Shown: piece after piece, positions 1 through 12,203 of the stretch
Numbering within the stretch: the first letter of the stretch is position 1
How the letters are laid out: every line of letters starts with the position of its first letter
NCBI GenBank assembly: GCA_029962745.1
Contig: CM057171.1
Coordinates: 351,044-415,043 of the forward strand
Direction: 5' to 3'
Source of the DNA: Echinometra lucunter
Lineage: Eukaryota; Echinodermata; Echinoidea; Camarodonta; Echinometridae
Length of the DNA stretch: 64,000 nucleotides
Translations under genes and position numbers: made by a program
Notes under the pieces: generated by a model
What the model was told of the DNA's origin: nothing
Database searches by the model: none
What the model saw: the letters and a program-made list of their open reading frames with translations, nothing else

Positions 1-1010
1 TTCCCCTGTGTACACATTGTCATGTGTACATTACATCCATGATTACATCCGTTCGTATACCGTGCACATGTTTGGTACTTTGTGTGCACGCTGACGAGTT
101 AGAATCATTTACCACCGGTTTTCTTGAATTTTATTGCAAATATGGCAGAACTCTAGTGTAAAAAAAAAATATGCGCCCCCCGGGCAACAAACAAGCCTTT
201 CTTGGCTTTTCGAGTGCCTTTTATTTCCACCGCAAATTTTGCTGAAGAGCAGTGGGAAAAAGTTCCCAGCTTTCTTCCTTTCTCCTTGTTTTACTCCTAT
301 AATCCATGAAAAGTCAAAACTTCCAAATTACTAGATCGGGAGAAGCAGGGCGGTGCGCGTTCCCCCATCCCCCGGGATTAATATTAACAATGATCATGAT
401 AATATTCTGCATTTATATAGCGCCTAATAAATCTCTCTGAGACGTGTTTTAGCGATGTACATTACCCCGTCATCGGATTCATGCAGGCTTGCCCGCGCAC
501 AATGTATGCACCTTCTCCACTCCCAAGGGAGCATTCCAGTCAGTCGCCATTAATTTACAGGCGCTCACAATGCTAAACAAATTATCTCCATGATAAAATA
601 CGTGTAGGTATTTTAGTGTAGCCGATAGTAAGTCGATCAACTAGCTGCACATTATATGGGTTCGACTCATTGCCACAACAAAAGTCTTTTTGGCAAAAAC
701 ATCCTCAAAAGAGGTGTAGTAAGTTGGGACGGCCTAGTAGGATATGTTTCTTCAATACACTGAACGCTAAGCTTAATCTAAACTCCTTAAAAAACGAACT
801 ATATACACCAATAGCCTAATAAAACTCTCGGCTCAATAATTACGAGAAAAGGAATGGTCACAGATCACAGAAAATGATAACTATAAAGCTCAGTGGCTAT
901 CATAATCAAATATCAAGGCTATACCTGTTCTCAATAACAACATATTATGTTATGCATGACCCGCGGGGAAGATCAGCTGATAAAGCTGAAGGGGCTACCC
1001 TAAGTAAATA
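1..1010. other. Intergenic, non-coding, with repeat remnants
   Basis: I see no supportable gene here. The stretch around 395-430 has a 'tttatatagcgc' motif of the kind found in the 3' ends of many invertebrate SINE/LINE families. Positions 960-1010 carry a SINE-like 3' segment (gaagatcagctgataaagct, then ggggctaccc and aaataag) that is also present at 28090-28145 in front of a (TTA)n tail. Positions 875-955 match 27890-27955, so the left edge of the window is related to the region left of module 3. Confidence 0.5.
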
Positions 1011-2310
1011 AGCTTTTTAAAATCTATTATGTATCTCGATCTACCATGTTATTTAAAAATGGAAATTTCTTCTTTGTATAGAGAAGGAAAGAAATATGTT
1101 TGAAATCTAAAAAATCTGAAATCGGAAAATTGTTTATAATTATACATTTGATTATATGTGATCAGATTTGATAGCGGTTTTAGTAATTTATCAATGAGAT
1201 GCCAAAATATATATACATGTGTTGCTTTAGTTCATTGAACTTGTTAATTGACACTGTACACAAAGTGTAATTATGCAAAATTGTTATGAAACCAGACAAT
1301 CAGGAAAACAAACAGGAGTGAAATCATGTAATCAGCTGATTTTTTTTCTTTCATTTCATTCATTTCGTTTATTTATTTGTGAACAATCCTTGATACAGCT
1401 CAGATTTCCTGACTACTTGAATCATTAGCATATAATTATTGTCAGGTCTGTTTGACCATGCAGTTATTAAGAGATATAATCAACTGAAAAAAAGCTGTGA
1501 CTTTGTTTTGAGAAAATTAAATTCAAAGACTGCATGCTCGCTTTTGACATGAAAACTAGTTATGTTATGCAAAATGTTTACAATTGACATAAACATAATA
1601 CAAGGTCACTCTTGTGATATGAACACAAATCATGGAGATATTGTTTGTTTAATAGCATACATGGTATACTTTGTCCACATGAATTGGTGTGTGGAATGAG
1701 ATTTGTTTACTTTGACGTCTTAATAAGCCCCCGGTCTAACATTTTACTCAAAAGATTGATTATCAGCAAAACGGGTTACAATTTCCAAAGTATGGCCCAA
1801 TAATTTTATATCAAAGTATTACAGTTTCCAATTCATTATCTGTACACAACACTAATGTATGTTCATACATAACTATATCAATATTGATTTTTGTTGTTGG
1901 AACAAGAATATGATTATATTGTATTCATATTTGTGATTCTTTATTTTTAATTCAGTAAAAAACATGTTTATCACTTGGCGATTTTCATTGGTGATAATTC
2001 ACTTATTAACCACATCCTTTTAATCCAGCCATTTTTTTTACTTTCTTTCATCTTTTATTCTTTTTATTCGATAATAATCCTTTTGATCATGATTGGTTCA
2101 GTGTTGTTCACTGTAATTCATTTTCATATTTAGAAGCGATGCACATTGCACTCAATAAAGCATGGTGTATAAGTGCAAACGTAGTAAATCCATAGTTGAA
2201 ATGACATTAATATTTACCATGTTTACATGTACTGTAATAGAGATTATGATATAGATAAATTATGTTTAGCTGTAACAAAACCAAAAAGATTTGTTGAAGA
2301 AACTTCGATG
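1010..2310. repeat. Left flank of module 1, duplicated at 28430-29740
   Basis: This 1.3-kb stretch is nearly identical to 28430-29740, differing only by scattered substitutions and small indels. Both copies run from 'aaaatctattatgtatctcg' up to the start of the purine minisatellite. I find no coding potential. The copy shows that the duplicated unit reaches beyond the minisatellite into flanking DNA. Confidence 0.8.
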
Positions 2311-2318
2311 GTAAAAGT

Positions 2319-2358
<40 letters not shown>

Positions 2359-2785
2359 ACCAAAAACGAGAAAATAGAAGAAAACGAAGAGGAGGAAAAG
2401 AGTATACATGTTGATACATTCATTTAGAGTTATTCAAAACAAGAAGAGAGGAAGGAGAGGGATAAGAAAAGAGAGAAATAGAAGAGGAAGAGGAGAGGAG
2501 CATAATACGTGTAATGTTGATATATTCATTGCGAGTCATGTAAAGTAAGAGAGAGCAGAAGAGGGGTAACAAGGGAGAAATGAAGAAAGGGAGAGGGGTA
2601 AGAAAAGAGAGAAATAGAAGAGGAAGAGCAAGAGAGTATAATGCATGTTGATATATTCATTGAGAGTCAAGTAAACTAAAGAGAGAAAAGAAGAGATGAA
2701 AAAGGAGAGGGGTAACAAGAGAGAGAAACATAAGAGAAGGAGAGGGAGCATAATACATATTGATACATTGATTGAAAGTCATATA
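2310..2785. repeat. Purine-rich minisatellite, array 1
   Basis: A (GA)n run at about 2320-2356 is followed by degenerate copies of a purine-rich unit. Each unit has gagaaagggagaggggtaac-type sequence, then agagagaaatagaag, then a 'catgttgatacattcattga' element. The purine strand is the plus strand throughout. The minus-strand serine/leucine/phenylalanine-rich frames are low-complexity artefacts. Related arrays lie at 13557-13615, 25722-26060, 29738-30900 and 57340-58985. Confidence 0.85.
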
Positions 2786-3384
2786 AAATCAATAATCTCA
2801 AAGATAATGTTAGGAGTTTGGAGCCAGTGAAAACAGGCCTTGAAGGTTTCTACAGTGTACCATGTTTGTTGTGAGAAAAGGTCGATTATGGCAAAGGTAG
2901 AAATAATATATAAGTTTTCTTCTTCCTTTACGTTCATTTTGAAGAAAACTGTGCCCTGAAAATGCTTGCTCTTGCCTTCATATTGGAAAATATGACCAAA
3001 AATGGGTGAAAATTCTAGAACAAACTTCCATCCCAAGGCTAGTAAAGTTGATTGATTTCATGAAAGTCTTTGTGATTATGGTGAAAATTGCTCTGAGACA
3101 AAGACGTCCGACTATCCGCACCATCCTGTCAAAATTGTGGTGATTTGTGTCTGTATCCACTGTTTGGCATGTCTAGGCCCGTTCCCAACAAACCTGCTAC
3201 CGCCGATAATCATTGCTAATTTGCTCAGTCATCTGTGTTGTCTTCAATTCCACTGTTCCTTGTTGAATTTTTTCCCCCTGTATTTCATTCCGTCTCGCGT
3301 TTGATTACCGTCATCTCTCAACCAGCTAACAAGAATCCTAGTAAATTAAGAAGCTAAATGGGAGAAATGTATAAGTTGTAAACA

Positions 3385-3560
3385 AATTTTCGGCATTACT
3401 CATAGTGTAAAAGATCGCCGTATGCTCGATCTGCAATGAAAATCACAAGTCAGAAAAAATTGGAACCAGCGGGATTCGAACTGCCAACTACTGATTTCCA
3501 TTTGCAGATCTAGCATACGATCTTTAATACTGGGAGTAATGCCGAAAATTTGATTACAAA
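3385..3560. mobile_element. Hairpin element with tRNA-like B-box, copy 1
   Basis: Two inverted arms (about 3388-3445 and 3500-3553, both with 'caaattttcggcattactc' when read outward to inward) flank a core. On the minus strand the core contains the B-box-like string 'ggcagttcgaatcccgctgg'. A second copy lies at 14183-14360. Modules 3 and 4 lack it: near 31485 and 59580 the flanks are joined directly. The expected T-stem pairing is not good, so I read it as a tRNA-derived SINE or MITE fragment, not a tRNA gene. Confidence 0.5.
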
Positions 3561-5128
3561 ACCATTCTTTTCTCTGCCTTCAGTTTCAGTAGACATCACA
3601 AATGCCTCGGTTTAAAAAATATATATATTTTTTTTTTTTTCTTATCAGCCATTGTGAACTACATGTGACATTCAGAACTGTCCTAACCTTTTGAAGCAAC
3701 CCCAAACAAACAAAGATAAAAAGAAAACCAAACAAATGAAAAAAAACAAATACCCAGAACAAAAGCAAAACAGACAACAAAAAACATCAACAACAAACAA
3801 GACAAGACCCCCCCCCTCGAAAAAAAAAAAAATCTCGAGTCCTTTTATATTCGTTGACAAGCAAGCCAGCAAGCCCCCCCCCCCCCCTCTTCTTGGCTTT
3901 CTTGGGCATCTTTATTTCTTAACTCCCCTTTCTACATCTAGATTTCAAAGGTTACAAAAAACGTTGGGGGGGGGGGGCTATCCCCCTCCTTCCCGACTTC
4001 CGCTCATGTTTATGTCTAGATTTTTAGATGATTTTTGTACTTCATAACTGGATCACAAGAATAAATGCGATTATAGGGTATACAATGGAAGGAAGATATA
4101 CATATTCATACAACTTGGTGCCCCCTTTAAAAAATACACTGTACACCCGGGGACTTCTAAAAAAATAGATAGTGTCCATTTGCTAACAATCATAAAAATT
4201 GTTAAATGTCTAGAAATATTTGAACTACCATGACAAAACTGTCATGAAGCAAATGAGCTTCAAGCTGTTTAAAAATTTGATTGGCATATCGTTAGGGCTA
4301 AAGGCATGAAATTTGTGATCAATTGTAGTCTCATCATTTCTCACAACAACCTTTCCAATTTTTTTTTTCGGTTGAGAATTTCAATGTACGGCACAAAGAT
4401 AACTGATAGACGGTTGGCATAAGCCATTGCAATGTTGTATATAGCGTCAGAAATAAGTGAATAAAAGTGTCGTGTCAATGATACCAAGCTGTCATGACCG
4501 TTGCACTCTTTTTATCGCTCAGTGGCAAATAAATGTCAGATCTAATGGTTATGTAGGCCTATGTTTAGAGTATGATTATATGCTTCTGATAATACCTAGT
4601 TAATCCGCCAAATTTAGACATGACAATTTGCTCGTTATTACTGTTTTTAGTGATACTATAGTGTTTTTGTAATTCATTGCTTAATCACAATGATTATATA
4701 ATATGGCATAAAACTTTTACAGCTCTGTACTTACAAGGAACTGGAAATACATGATATATTTACATACATATAAACACATGATAGACAGATTAATGGACCA
4801 CGCTGGTCAATTGGATGATATAAGAAGAAAGCTTTCTTTTACGTGGCATTGCGAGAGTCAGTATGTGCATGTACTTCTAACATAGACATAAAATCTACAG
4901 AGCAAAGAATAATTTACATGTTTATATGTCATGTATATACATTATGTTGAGGGTATGATAATGTGTTTCTATACCAGCCTAAGTTAAACTATTAATCCGG
5001 CAAATTTAGACATGACAGTTTGCTCGCTTTGTCTAGTTTTAATTCATGGCATAAACACAATGAACAATGACGATACAATAAGTCATAAAACGTTTAAAGA
5101 GTGTATTTATCAGGAAAGGAATATACAT

Positions 5129-5366
5129 ACACTCTTAAAACAAATCAGTTAAAAATGACTAGATGAAAGGGTCAGCTGGGTGCAACTATAATGCTAGTCA
5201 CTTTTTTTTCCTATATTTTATTCATTTGTGAATATTTTCTAGGCGTATTTTGACTAGAACTCAGTCATTTCTGACTAGAACATAGTAACTTTTGTGACTA
5301 GATTATAATAATTGCACCCAGCTGACCCATAATCTAGTCATTTTAACTATTTTGTTTTTAGAGTGT
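5129..5366. mobile_element. ACACTC-ended MITE, copy 1
   Basis: A near-palindromic element of about 240 bp with terminal inverted repeats beginning ACACTCT(T)AAAACAAA. Inside them are inverted 'tgactaga' and 'gggtcagctgggtgcaa' / 'ttgcacccagctgaccc' segments. No coding capacity is visible. All four modules carry it at the equivalent position (15830-16057, 33099-33335, 61165-61403), so it predates the module duplications. Confidence 0.8.
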
Positions 5367-6419
5367 ATGTTCATATACATAAACACATCATGACAGACAG
5401 ATTCATGGACCGTGCTGGTCAACTCTTTACGTGGCATTACGAGAGTCGGTATATATACTTCTAACATAATACTGGGGGGGGGGGGGGGGAATCTTCTCCT
5501 CTTTTTCTTGATGAGTACAGTCCACCATCTGGTGTATTCTCGTACTGGTTTGGCTGGCCGGTGCAGTGTATATACAGTGCCACATAAAAAAGACTACATG
5601 ATAACTATGTGCAGCTAAAAACAACGGTAACCCCTTTTACCGGAGCTGGATTTCCTGTACCTCCTGCCTAAAGGAGATGGCAGAGGTACAGTTCACAAGA
5701 TCTCCAGGAAGCGAGTTCCAAAGAGGAATATGCAAGGGCTTATGACAACAGCCTGTTCCCCGACTCCCTGATTTCCGCTCATGTTTTAAAAAAATGTTCA
5801 TTTAAAACAAAAATGTTAATGTTCGGATTTTTTAGCTGATTTTTTTTTTTACTTCATGATTTGATCACAATGAATTATACGTGTAGAGTATATGGAATAC
5901 CATACATATATACATACAGCTGATGGTGCTCCCTTAAAAACACATACATCAGAGCTGACAACTTTCATGAAATGGTCCCCTGGGGACTTCTCCCGAAAAA
6001 TCAATGTCCATTTGCTAACAATCATAAAATTGCTATATGTCTAGAAATATTTGAACTACCACGACAAAATTCTCATGAATCAGTGTGAATCAAATGAGCT
6101 TATCAAGCTGTTTAAAAATTTGATTGGCATATCGTTAGGGCTAATCGCATGGAATTTGAGACCAGTCTCATCATTTCTCACCTCAAGTTCTTCATATTTG
6201 ATTTTTTTTTTTCGGTTGGGAATTTCAATGTACGGCACAAAGATAACTGATAGGCGGTTGGCTTAAGCCATGTATATTTTCAAACAATGTTATATAATAA
6301 GGATCAGAAATAAGTGAATAAAAGTGTCGTGTCAATGATACCAAGCTGCCATGTCCGTTGCACTATTTTCTCCCTCAGTGGCATATCAATGTCAAGGCTA
6401 ATGGTAAAGTTTGCCTATA

Positions 6420-7197
6420 GACCAATTTCACCTCCGGTTTATGTATTTGGTCCTCTATCGGCGACGCCATTGCTGCGGTGGGCAAGCGCGCTGACCGCGA
6501 TTGGCTCTGTGTACAAAATGAATGTAAGATATGCCCTAATATTGTTCCATTTACTTTATTCTAGATTAATAAAATAAAGCATGGATACATGGGTACATGA
6601 GGTAAGACAATGGCCATATCTGACGGATGAAGGTATGATGTATTTTTGTACTTTCGATAGTTTTTCAACTTAGTTTTGTCAGTATAAGTTCGATTGCAGC
6701 ATAGAAGCCGTAGTAAACGGGAGCCCTCAATCTTACCCTGTTTACAAAAGTCATGTTTTCACTCATTAAATTTTACGCCAAAGTACATAATGATAATGTT
6801 TCCTGACTTTAAAGTCCTTTCTGTTGATGTTTTTACCCACTGGCGACGGATTCCTTCGCATTGCTTACGGAAACCTGTGTAGGGAGTACGGCTTCTCACA
6901 TAAACAGGCTTCATGAGTCAAAAGCGAGTGAATTTCGCACTCAGTTAGCTTCCAATTTTTAAACTTTCTCCAATTCTTGTGACATTCGAGCACCTCACAG
7001 CTGCGACCTGAACTTCCCTGATAATTTCTCATTGCAAATATTAAAAGAAATCTGCATATATTGGTCAAAATAGACAAAAATCGAACGAATGTACATAACG
7101 CGTTATTGACTTGTGTACTATAAAAGTTGGAGCGCCCACCGCAGTATGTCGAACTGTGTCGAACAGTCTGCTGCCCTCTTGCGTTGTGAAATTGGTC
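6420..7197. mobile_element. Non-autonomous DNA transposon flanked by TATA
   Basis: A 778-bp insertion with terminal inverted repeats GACCAATTTCAC...GTGAAATTGGTC. It is flanked on both sides by TATA (6416-6419 and 7198-7201). The matching site in module 2 near 18033 reads gcctatatacagta, without the insert, so the boundaries are directly supported. The interior is GC-richer than its surroundings and has no recognisable protein. The superfamily is uncertain: the duplication could be TATA or TA. Confidence 0.75.
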
Positions 7198-7964
7198 TAT
7201 ATACAGTATGTTTAGAGTATGATTATATGCCTCTGTTAATGATTATATAATAAGGCATAAAACTTTTACAGCTCTGTACTTACAAGGAACTGGAAATACA
7301 TGATATATTTACATACATATAAACACATGATAAACAGATTAATGGATCGTGCTGGTCAATTTGATGATATAAGAAGAAAGCTTTTAAGCCATGTATATTT
7401 TCAAACAATGTTGTATATAGGGTCAAAAATAAGTGAATAAAAGTGTCGTGTCTATGATACCAAGCTGGCTAGCTGTCATGCCAGTTGCCCTCTTTTTCTC
7501 GATCGCTCAGTGGCAAATCAATATCAAGTCTAATGGTTATGTAGGCGTCTATACACTATGTTAAGAGTATGATTATAATGCTTCTGATAATACCTACGTT
7601 AAACCCATTAATCCGCCAATCTTAGACATTACAGTTCGCTCGTTATGACTAATTTTAGTGATATAATAGTGTCTTATATAATCCATAGCATACTAATCAC
7701 AATGATGATAAATAAGGCATAAAACTTTTACAGAGTGTAGCTCTAACGAAAGGAATATATATGATATATTTACATACATATAATCACATGATAGACAGAT
7801 TCATGGACTGTCTTGCCAATTAAATGATATAAGAAGAAAGCTATCTCTTTACGTGGCATTGCGAGAGTCAGTATGTACTTCTAACATAGACATAAAATCT
7901 ACAGAGTAAAGAATAATTTACATGTTTCTAGTTAGGAGAGGTGTGTATACAGGTACTTGATATT

Positions 7965-8349
7965 CACCGGCGTAAATTCACTCTGAGGAGTGGGGGGGGG
8001 GGGGTGATTGACTTTTTTTGACGATTTTTTTTTTCTGTCGATCTCACACTTAAGTATAAGCACACACCCTCACTAACCCCACAGACCCCCTACACACATT
8101 TTAATATTTATTTTGCGAGCGAGCGAGCCAAAAATAACCACTTTTGGGGTTTTCAATCGCATTTTCAAATAGAAATTCTAAAATATGATGGTTGTTTATG
8201 ACAGATATTCAAAGATTTTACTAACGGATTAATTAAAATATATTTTCTTTCTTAAAAAGTGGGGGGATATTTGCACACGCCATCCCCCCCTCTCCAAAAA
8301 GTGGGGGGGGGGATATATCCCCCCATCCCCCCCGGGATTTACGCCAGTG
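7965..8349. mobile_element. hAT-like non-autonomous element
   Basis: A 385-bp insert with ends CACCGGCGTAAAT and ATTTACGCCAGTG. It is flanked by the 8-bp direct repeat TTGATATT (7957-7964 and 8350-8357). Module 2 has the uninterrupted site at about 18430-18445. The 8-bp duplication and CA..TG ends are typical of hAT transposons. The interior has poly-G/C tracts and a 'gcgagcgagcgagcc' motif, and no transposase. Confidence 0.88.
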
Positions 8350-8357
8350 TTGATATT

Positions 8358-8515
8358 ATCAATGAAGTGAGCAGTTTGTACGTTATAGGGATAGTTACTA
8401 CATAATAAACAAGGAAATATGAAGCAAAGGTCCGTATGGAGTAAATCTAGAGCAGAGATGGAGTTGGCTTTTACAAATCACACGTAATGGTGATGTAGAG
8501 ACATTTTTTATTATT
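8358..8515 (-). other. Relic copy of the gene-family 3' flank, module 1
   Basis: This stretch matches the sequence just downstream of the TRIM-like stop codons. It shares 'gaagtgagcagtttgtacg', the 'gaagcaaaggtc' block and the 'agatggag' block with about 12068-12200 and 19640-19810. No exon 2 coding sequence adjoins it. It looks like what remains of an older gene copy, or of a duplication that took only the 3' flank. The counterpart in module 2 is at 18437-18595. Confidence 0.6.
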
Positions 8516-9994
8516 TGTATGTTTTTGTTTAACAGAATCAGGAACGATCACACTTATTCACAACGAAATTGGAGATGATTAAAAAAAAAATAACCTAATA
8601 CAAATACAAAAAGTGGCAGACATATAATTCACATAGACTTGGGCAAAATTTCATAGGAAACATTAATTTGCTAATTTTCATAAAATTGGCTGCATCCCAA
8701 GAAATATTTGTGCTGCCATGACCCCTTTGATATCATACAAAAAGAGTGTATTGACTTGATTTGACTACATGCCGTTACAGGTGAAGTAATTTTAGGAATG
8801 ATTCTGTTTAAAAAGATTTTCCTTTTTTGCAATTTTTTGCACATATTTTGAGCTGATTATTTCTCCCCTAAGCATGTCATATCAGATTTTGTTGTTAAAA
8901 TTTTGATGAACGTCCATCAAAGGTGCATGAGTCACGGCATATTTTAAAACAATGTATTACACTGGTCTGAAAAATCGGACGGAAGTAATATGATACACAA
9001 ACTGCCATGCCCATTGCGCTCCTTAATTATACATGCTCAGTGACCAGTGTCATGTCTAACAATATTATGTTTAGTGCATGATTATGAACTACTTTTGATA
9101 TGTATGTTAGACTGATAATCCCAAACGAACATGATTATTTTCAAAATGGCAGACACGACAGCTAGCTCATTAATAGCCCCCCCCCCCCACTTTTTCTAAA
9201 GGTACGTTTTGTGTAAAGCGGGCAAATACAATGATGATACAATAAGGCACACTGTACTTGTAAGAAAAGGAATGATATTATGTACATAAATACAGATAAT
9301 GGACACACGATAGACGGATTCATGGACTATGCTAGTCAACTTCTTAATAATTCAATATGTCTTCTAACATAGACACAAAATATAAGAACACCATATACAG
9401 GGCAAAGGGTAATTTGCATATTTCTAGAGAGGAACAGGGTGTTATCACACTGTAAACATAAGTTAGTCATTGGCGCTTATAAATTAGTCAAAATGACTAA
9501 TTTAGATTAGTCAAGCCTCAATGACTAATTACCTCAGTCAAGACTAATGTTAAGTCACAGATGACTAGTTTAGGTTAGTCATTGCTGATGTTTTTGACCA
9601 ATAAAAACAAGTCATTTGTTAGAGTAAAAGTTTATATTCCAAGTTTCTAATTGCTTTCAAAATTATTATTAGCTGGGATTTGAGTTCATACCGAACATAA
9701 AATTAATGTCCAGGCATTTTTTGTGTGTTTTCAACGATTTGAAAAACAACAACAATAAATTGCCAATTAATTAATACAATGCTACACAAAATACATCAGT
9801 TAATTTATAATGACCTTTTATTGATATTTAATCAAAACATATTCGTTGTATAAACAATGGCCATTATAAACTAAATGGTGTATTTTGTGTAGTACTTTAT
9901 TAATTCATTGATAACGTAATGTTATGGTTGTTTCAAATCACTGAAAACACAAAATTTGCCTGGATGTGATTATCGTTGCCGACGTCAATGACTA

Positions 9995-10227
9995 ATGCCT
10001 CCGGTCATACGACTAACTTACGGTACGGACGTGCATGTTCACGATGCATTGTGCATGCACCGTATACTGCGCATGCATCGCGCGCACACGTTGTTCGCGC
10101 GCCCTGTTCAAAATTCGGTAACTGTCACTTGTAAGATTGTCGTCCAACTGCAACCCCAGCGTTCATCAAAGCCATCAAACGTCATAAAAGTCAAGGCAAA
10201 ATGCTCAGAAATGTCATCAACTTCAAG
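9995..10227 (+). CDS. Putative first coding exon of transposon-borne gene
   Basis: Open from ATG at 9995, encoding 77 residues plus two bases of a split codon. It ends at a consensus donor (CAAG then GTAAGT, GT at 10228-10229). The product is basic, with histidine- and arginine-rich stretches near the start, and I do not recognise it. The support is that joining AG (10226-10227) to the G at 10592 makes an arginine codon and keeps the downstream frame open. The real transcript start is unknown, and coding status is unproven. Confidence 0.35.
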
Positions 10228-10591
10228 GTAAGTCTGGTTCTTGGTTGACGATCTTTTTTTCTCGAAATAACTTCCTTTCACTCAAGTCAAGAGAGATTTT
10301 TAGTAGGGCGACAACGTAGGCTACTACTACTAGCACGTGCATGTACCTACGGACCCTCGTACACATAACTGAAGTGTATGCATTGTTTCATGCTTAACCA
10401 CCTCAGTGAACAGATGTTTCCTGATTCATGTTGAGAGCTCATTGAATGCACACTACCAGTTCAATAATTCTGCTTCTCTGGAACAGGAGTTGTGCTCACA
10501 AAACAGTAGAGTATAATAGCATTTTTGCACATGCCTGACATTGCAATGTCCAATTGTATTTTGGGGGTTTTATGATTTCTTTGCTATATAG

Positions 10592-10880
10592 GAAGATGGG
10601 GCTCCATACATCAAAGGAGATAACGCCAACCTCTCCGAATGCAACGACTGTGCAATTTTCATTGATGGAGTACGTTGGCGTTGCCCACTGCACCACACTT
10701 TTTGCTGCTGTGGCTGTCTACCTCGCCTCGTTTTATGTTTTCAGCCTGGCTTATCCTTCAACGTTGAAGAAGACGGTGACGTTCATTCAGAAGGTTATCT
10801 TGAATATTCAGGATAATATTAAGATCGAGCGTTCTGTGGTCACACTGCTTGATAGATTTAACAAGCATCTTGACAAGTAG
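10592..10880 (+). CDS. Putative second coding exon of transposon-borne gene
   Basis: This exon follows an acceptor (ctatatag, AG at 10590-10591) and encodes about 95 residues to a TAG stop at 10878-10880. Its frame is phase-compatible with the 9995-10227 exon, giving about 173 residues in total. The segment from AHCTTLFAAV through SLAYPSTLKKTVTFIQKVIL has a hydrophobic stretch followed by a Tyr-Pro and an FIQKVIL motif. From memory this resembles the C-terminal part of many multi-copy uncharacterised proteins of fish and invertebrates, an unverified recollection. An AATAAA about 800 bp downstream could serve as a poly(A) signal. It may be a captured host fragment or an accessory gene of the element. 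Confidence 0.4.
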
Positions 10881-12203
10881 TGTGACCCGGGTCATTGCCA
10901 TTCAGTCAATATCTTTTTCCGCATCAGCTACATCTTCCCATTTAGGTGTAAACAGAATTATTTTCATGTTTTCCATGACTCATTTGGAATCAGAACTCCT
11001 GATGGAATGCAGGAAGTTTTGCCAACTTCTTGCAAGTTTAAGAGATTTACTGAAGCTGAACTTGTGCATATACATGTATATAAGATGGGTTACTTAAAAC
11101 AAGTTTTCTGATTGATCAGATGTCATTGCGTAATTCTCATCTTATATAACGCATAAATTGCATGCTCATTGACGTCAAATATACCATAAAATGTGCATCC
11201 TTAGATAAAGAATGTCTCTGTTCTTAAACTATGGATGCACATATTACGGTATATTCAACTCCAGAGCATGCACTATATGTATAATATTTAATATACTATT
11301 TACTTGTATTGTCTTTATAAAGGACTTTTATTTTCACTGACCTGTAATTATGGGTTTTACACCTTATTGAGTTGGGGAAAGAGGTGCTATTTGGTATTGC
11401 TAAACTTTCCAAGATTAACTAAAGCTGATCTTCAGATATTTCCTGCATTTCTATCTAATTTTTTGGTTCTGTCCTGAATAATGTTCTTGCATTCGAACCT
11501 TGATATTACACTGTAACACGTACTATACCTTGTTTGAATGTACTGCATGCATTGGAAAGCAACATGATGTCATGTATACATGTACATATTCAAAGCTTCT
11601 CCGTGTACATAATTATTATATTAATTTGAAGTGAAGGTGATGGTTGGGAATTTCTCGTATGTACAGCCCGATTATGTTGAAATAAATCTGTTTTAACTCA
11701 AGAAGAGATTTAGTTGCTTCATTTCTTTTCTTTTTACATAAAATGTAGCCTTAGTCATGTGACTAATGTGATTAGTCATGAATTTGAATGACTAATTAGA
11801 AAAGTCAGATGACTAACGCTTAGTCATTTCAGACGTTTTTGGATTTAGTCAGATGACTAACTAAAATAAGTCGCATCTGACTAATATTTGGCTTTGCCTG
11901 ACTAATTAAGTTTAGTCATCTGGGTTGTCTGACTAATTATAATTAGTCATTTCAGACATAGGGCAGGACTAATTTTTATTAGTCAAAATGACTAACTTAT
12001 GTTTACAGTGCATTATACATGTATTGGAATCTTATAACTGTATAGATTACAGGCAAATTATAATTATCGAGGGATTGAGCAGTTTGTACGCTGTAGAAAT
12101 AGTTACTACATGATAAACAAGGGAATATGAAGCAAAGGTCTAGAGCAGAGATGGAGGTGGATTTTACAAATCACACGTAATGGTGATATAGAGGCACTTT
12201 GCA

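Larger units (their letters stand above)
9448..12010 (+). mobile_element. CACTG-ended DNA transposon (CACTA/CMC-like), 2.56 kb
   Basis: The ends are perfect inverted repeats beginning CACTGTAAACATAAGTTAGT. Module 2 has the uninterrupted site (gttatcattatac near 19592). Comparison gives a 2-bp duplication, CA, at 9446-9447 and 12011-12012. Both ends hold arrays of short TTAGTCA / TGACTAA repeats in both orientations (about 9460-9600 and 11750-12000), like the subterminal repeats of CACTA-type elements. No transposase is visible. The interior carries a two-exon reading frame and a polyadenylation-like AATAAA near 11680. The superfamily is inferred from ends, target duplication and subterminal repeats. 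Confidence 0.85.
2785..12200. repeat. Downstream module 1 (3' side of gene 1)
   Basis: Non-coding block homologous to 13620-19810 and, in part, to 30905-35137 and 59000-63240. It starts with a segment containing 'gataatgttaggagtttg' and ends next to the stop codon of the gene 1 exon. It contains several divergent copies of an internal unit marked by 'aagtgaataaaagtgtcgtg' and ending near 'gaataatttacatgttt' (about 4380-4930, 6240-7330, 7390-7930, and a distant one at 8970-9430). Later insertions are listed separately. I see no gene in it other than the one inside the 9448-12010 element. Confidence 0.8.

Noticed and set aside
2207..2751. Ser/Leu/Phe-rich small proteins on the minus strand
   Set aside because: Translation of the purine-rich minisatellite; the same applies to frames at 25733-26106, 30081-30844 and 57262-58977.
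3450..3530. Functional tRNA gene on the minus strand
   Set aside because: A B-box-like string is present but T-stem pairing is poor, no cloverleaf could be drawn, and it is part of a repeated hairpin.
3691..4047. 118-codon plus-strand frame
   Set aside because: Lys/Gln/Pro low complexity from A- and C-rich tracts, not conserved in frame in the other modules.
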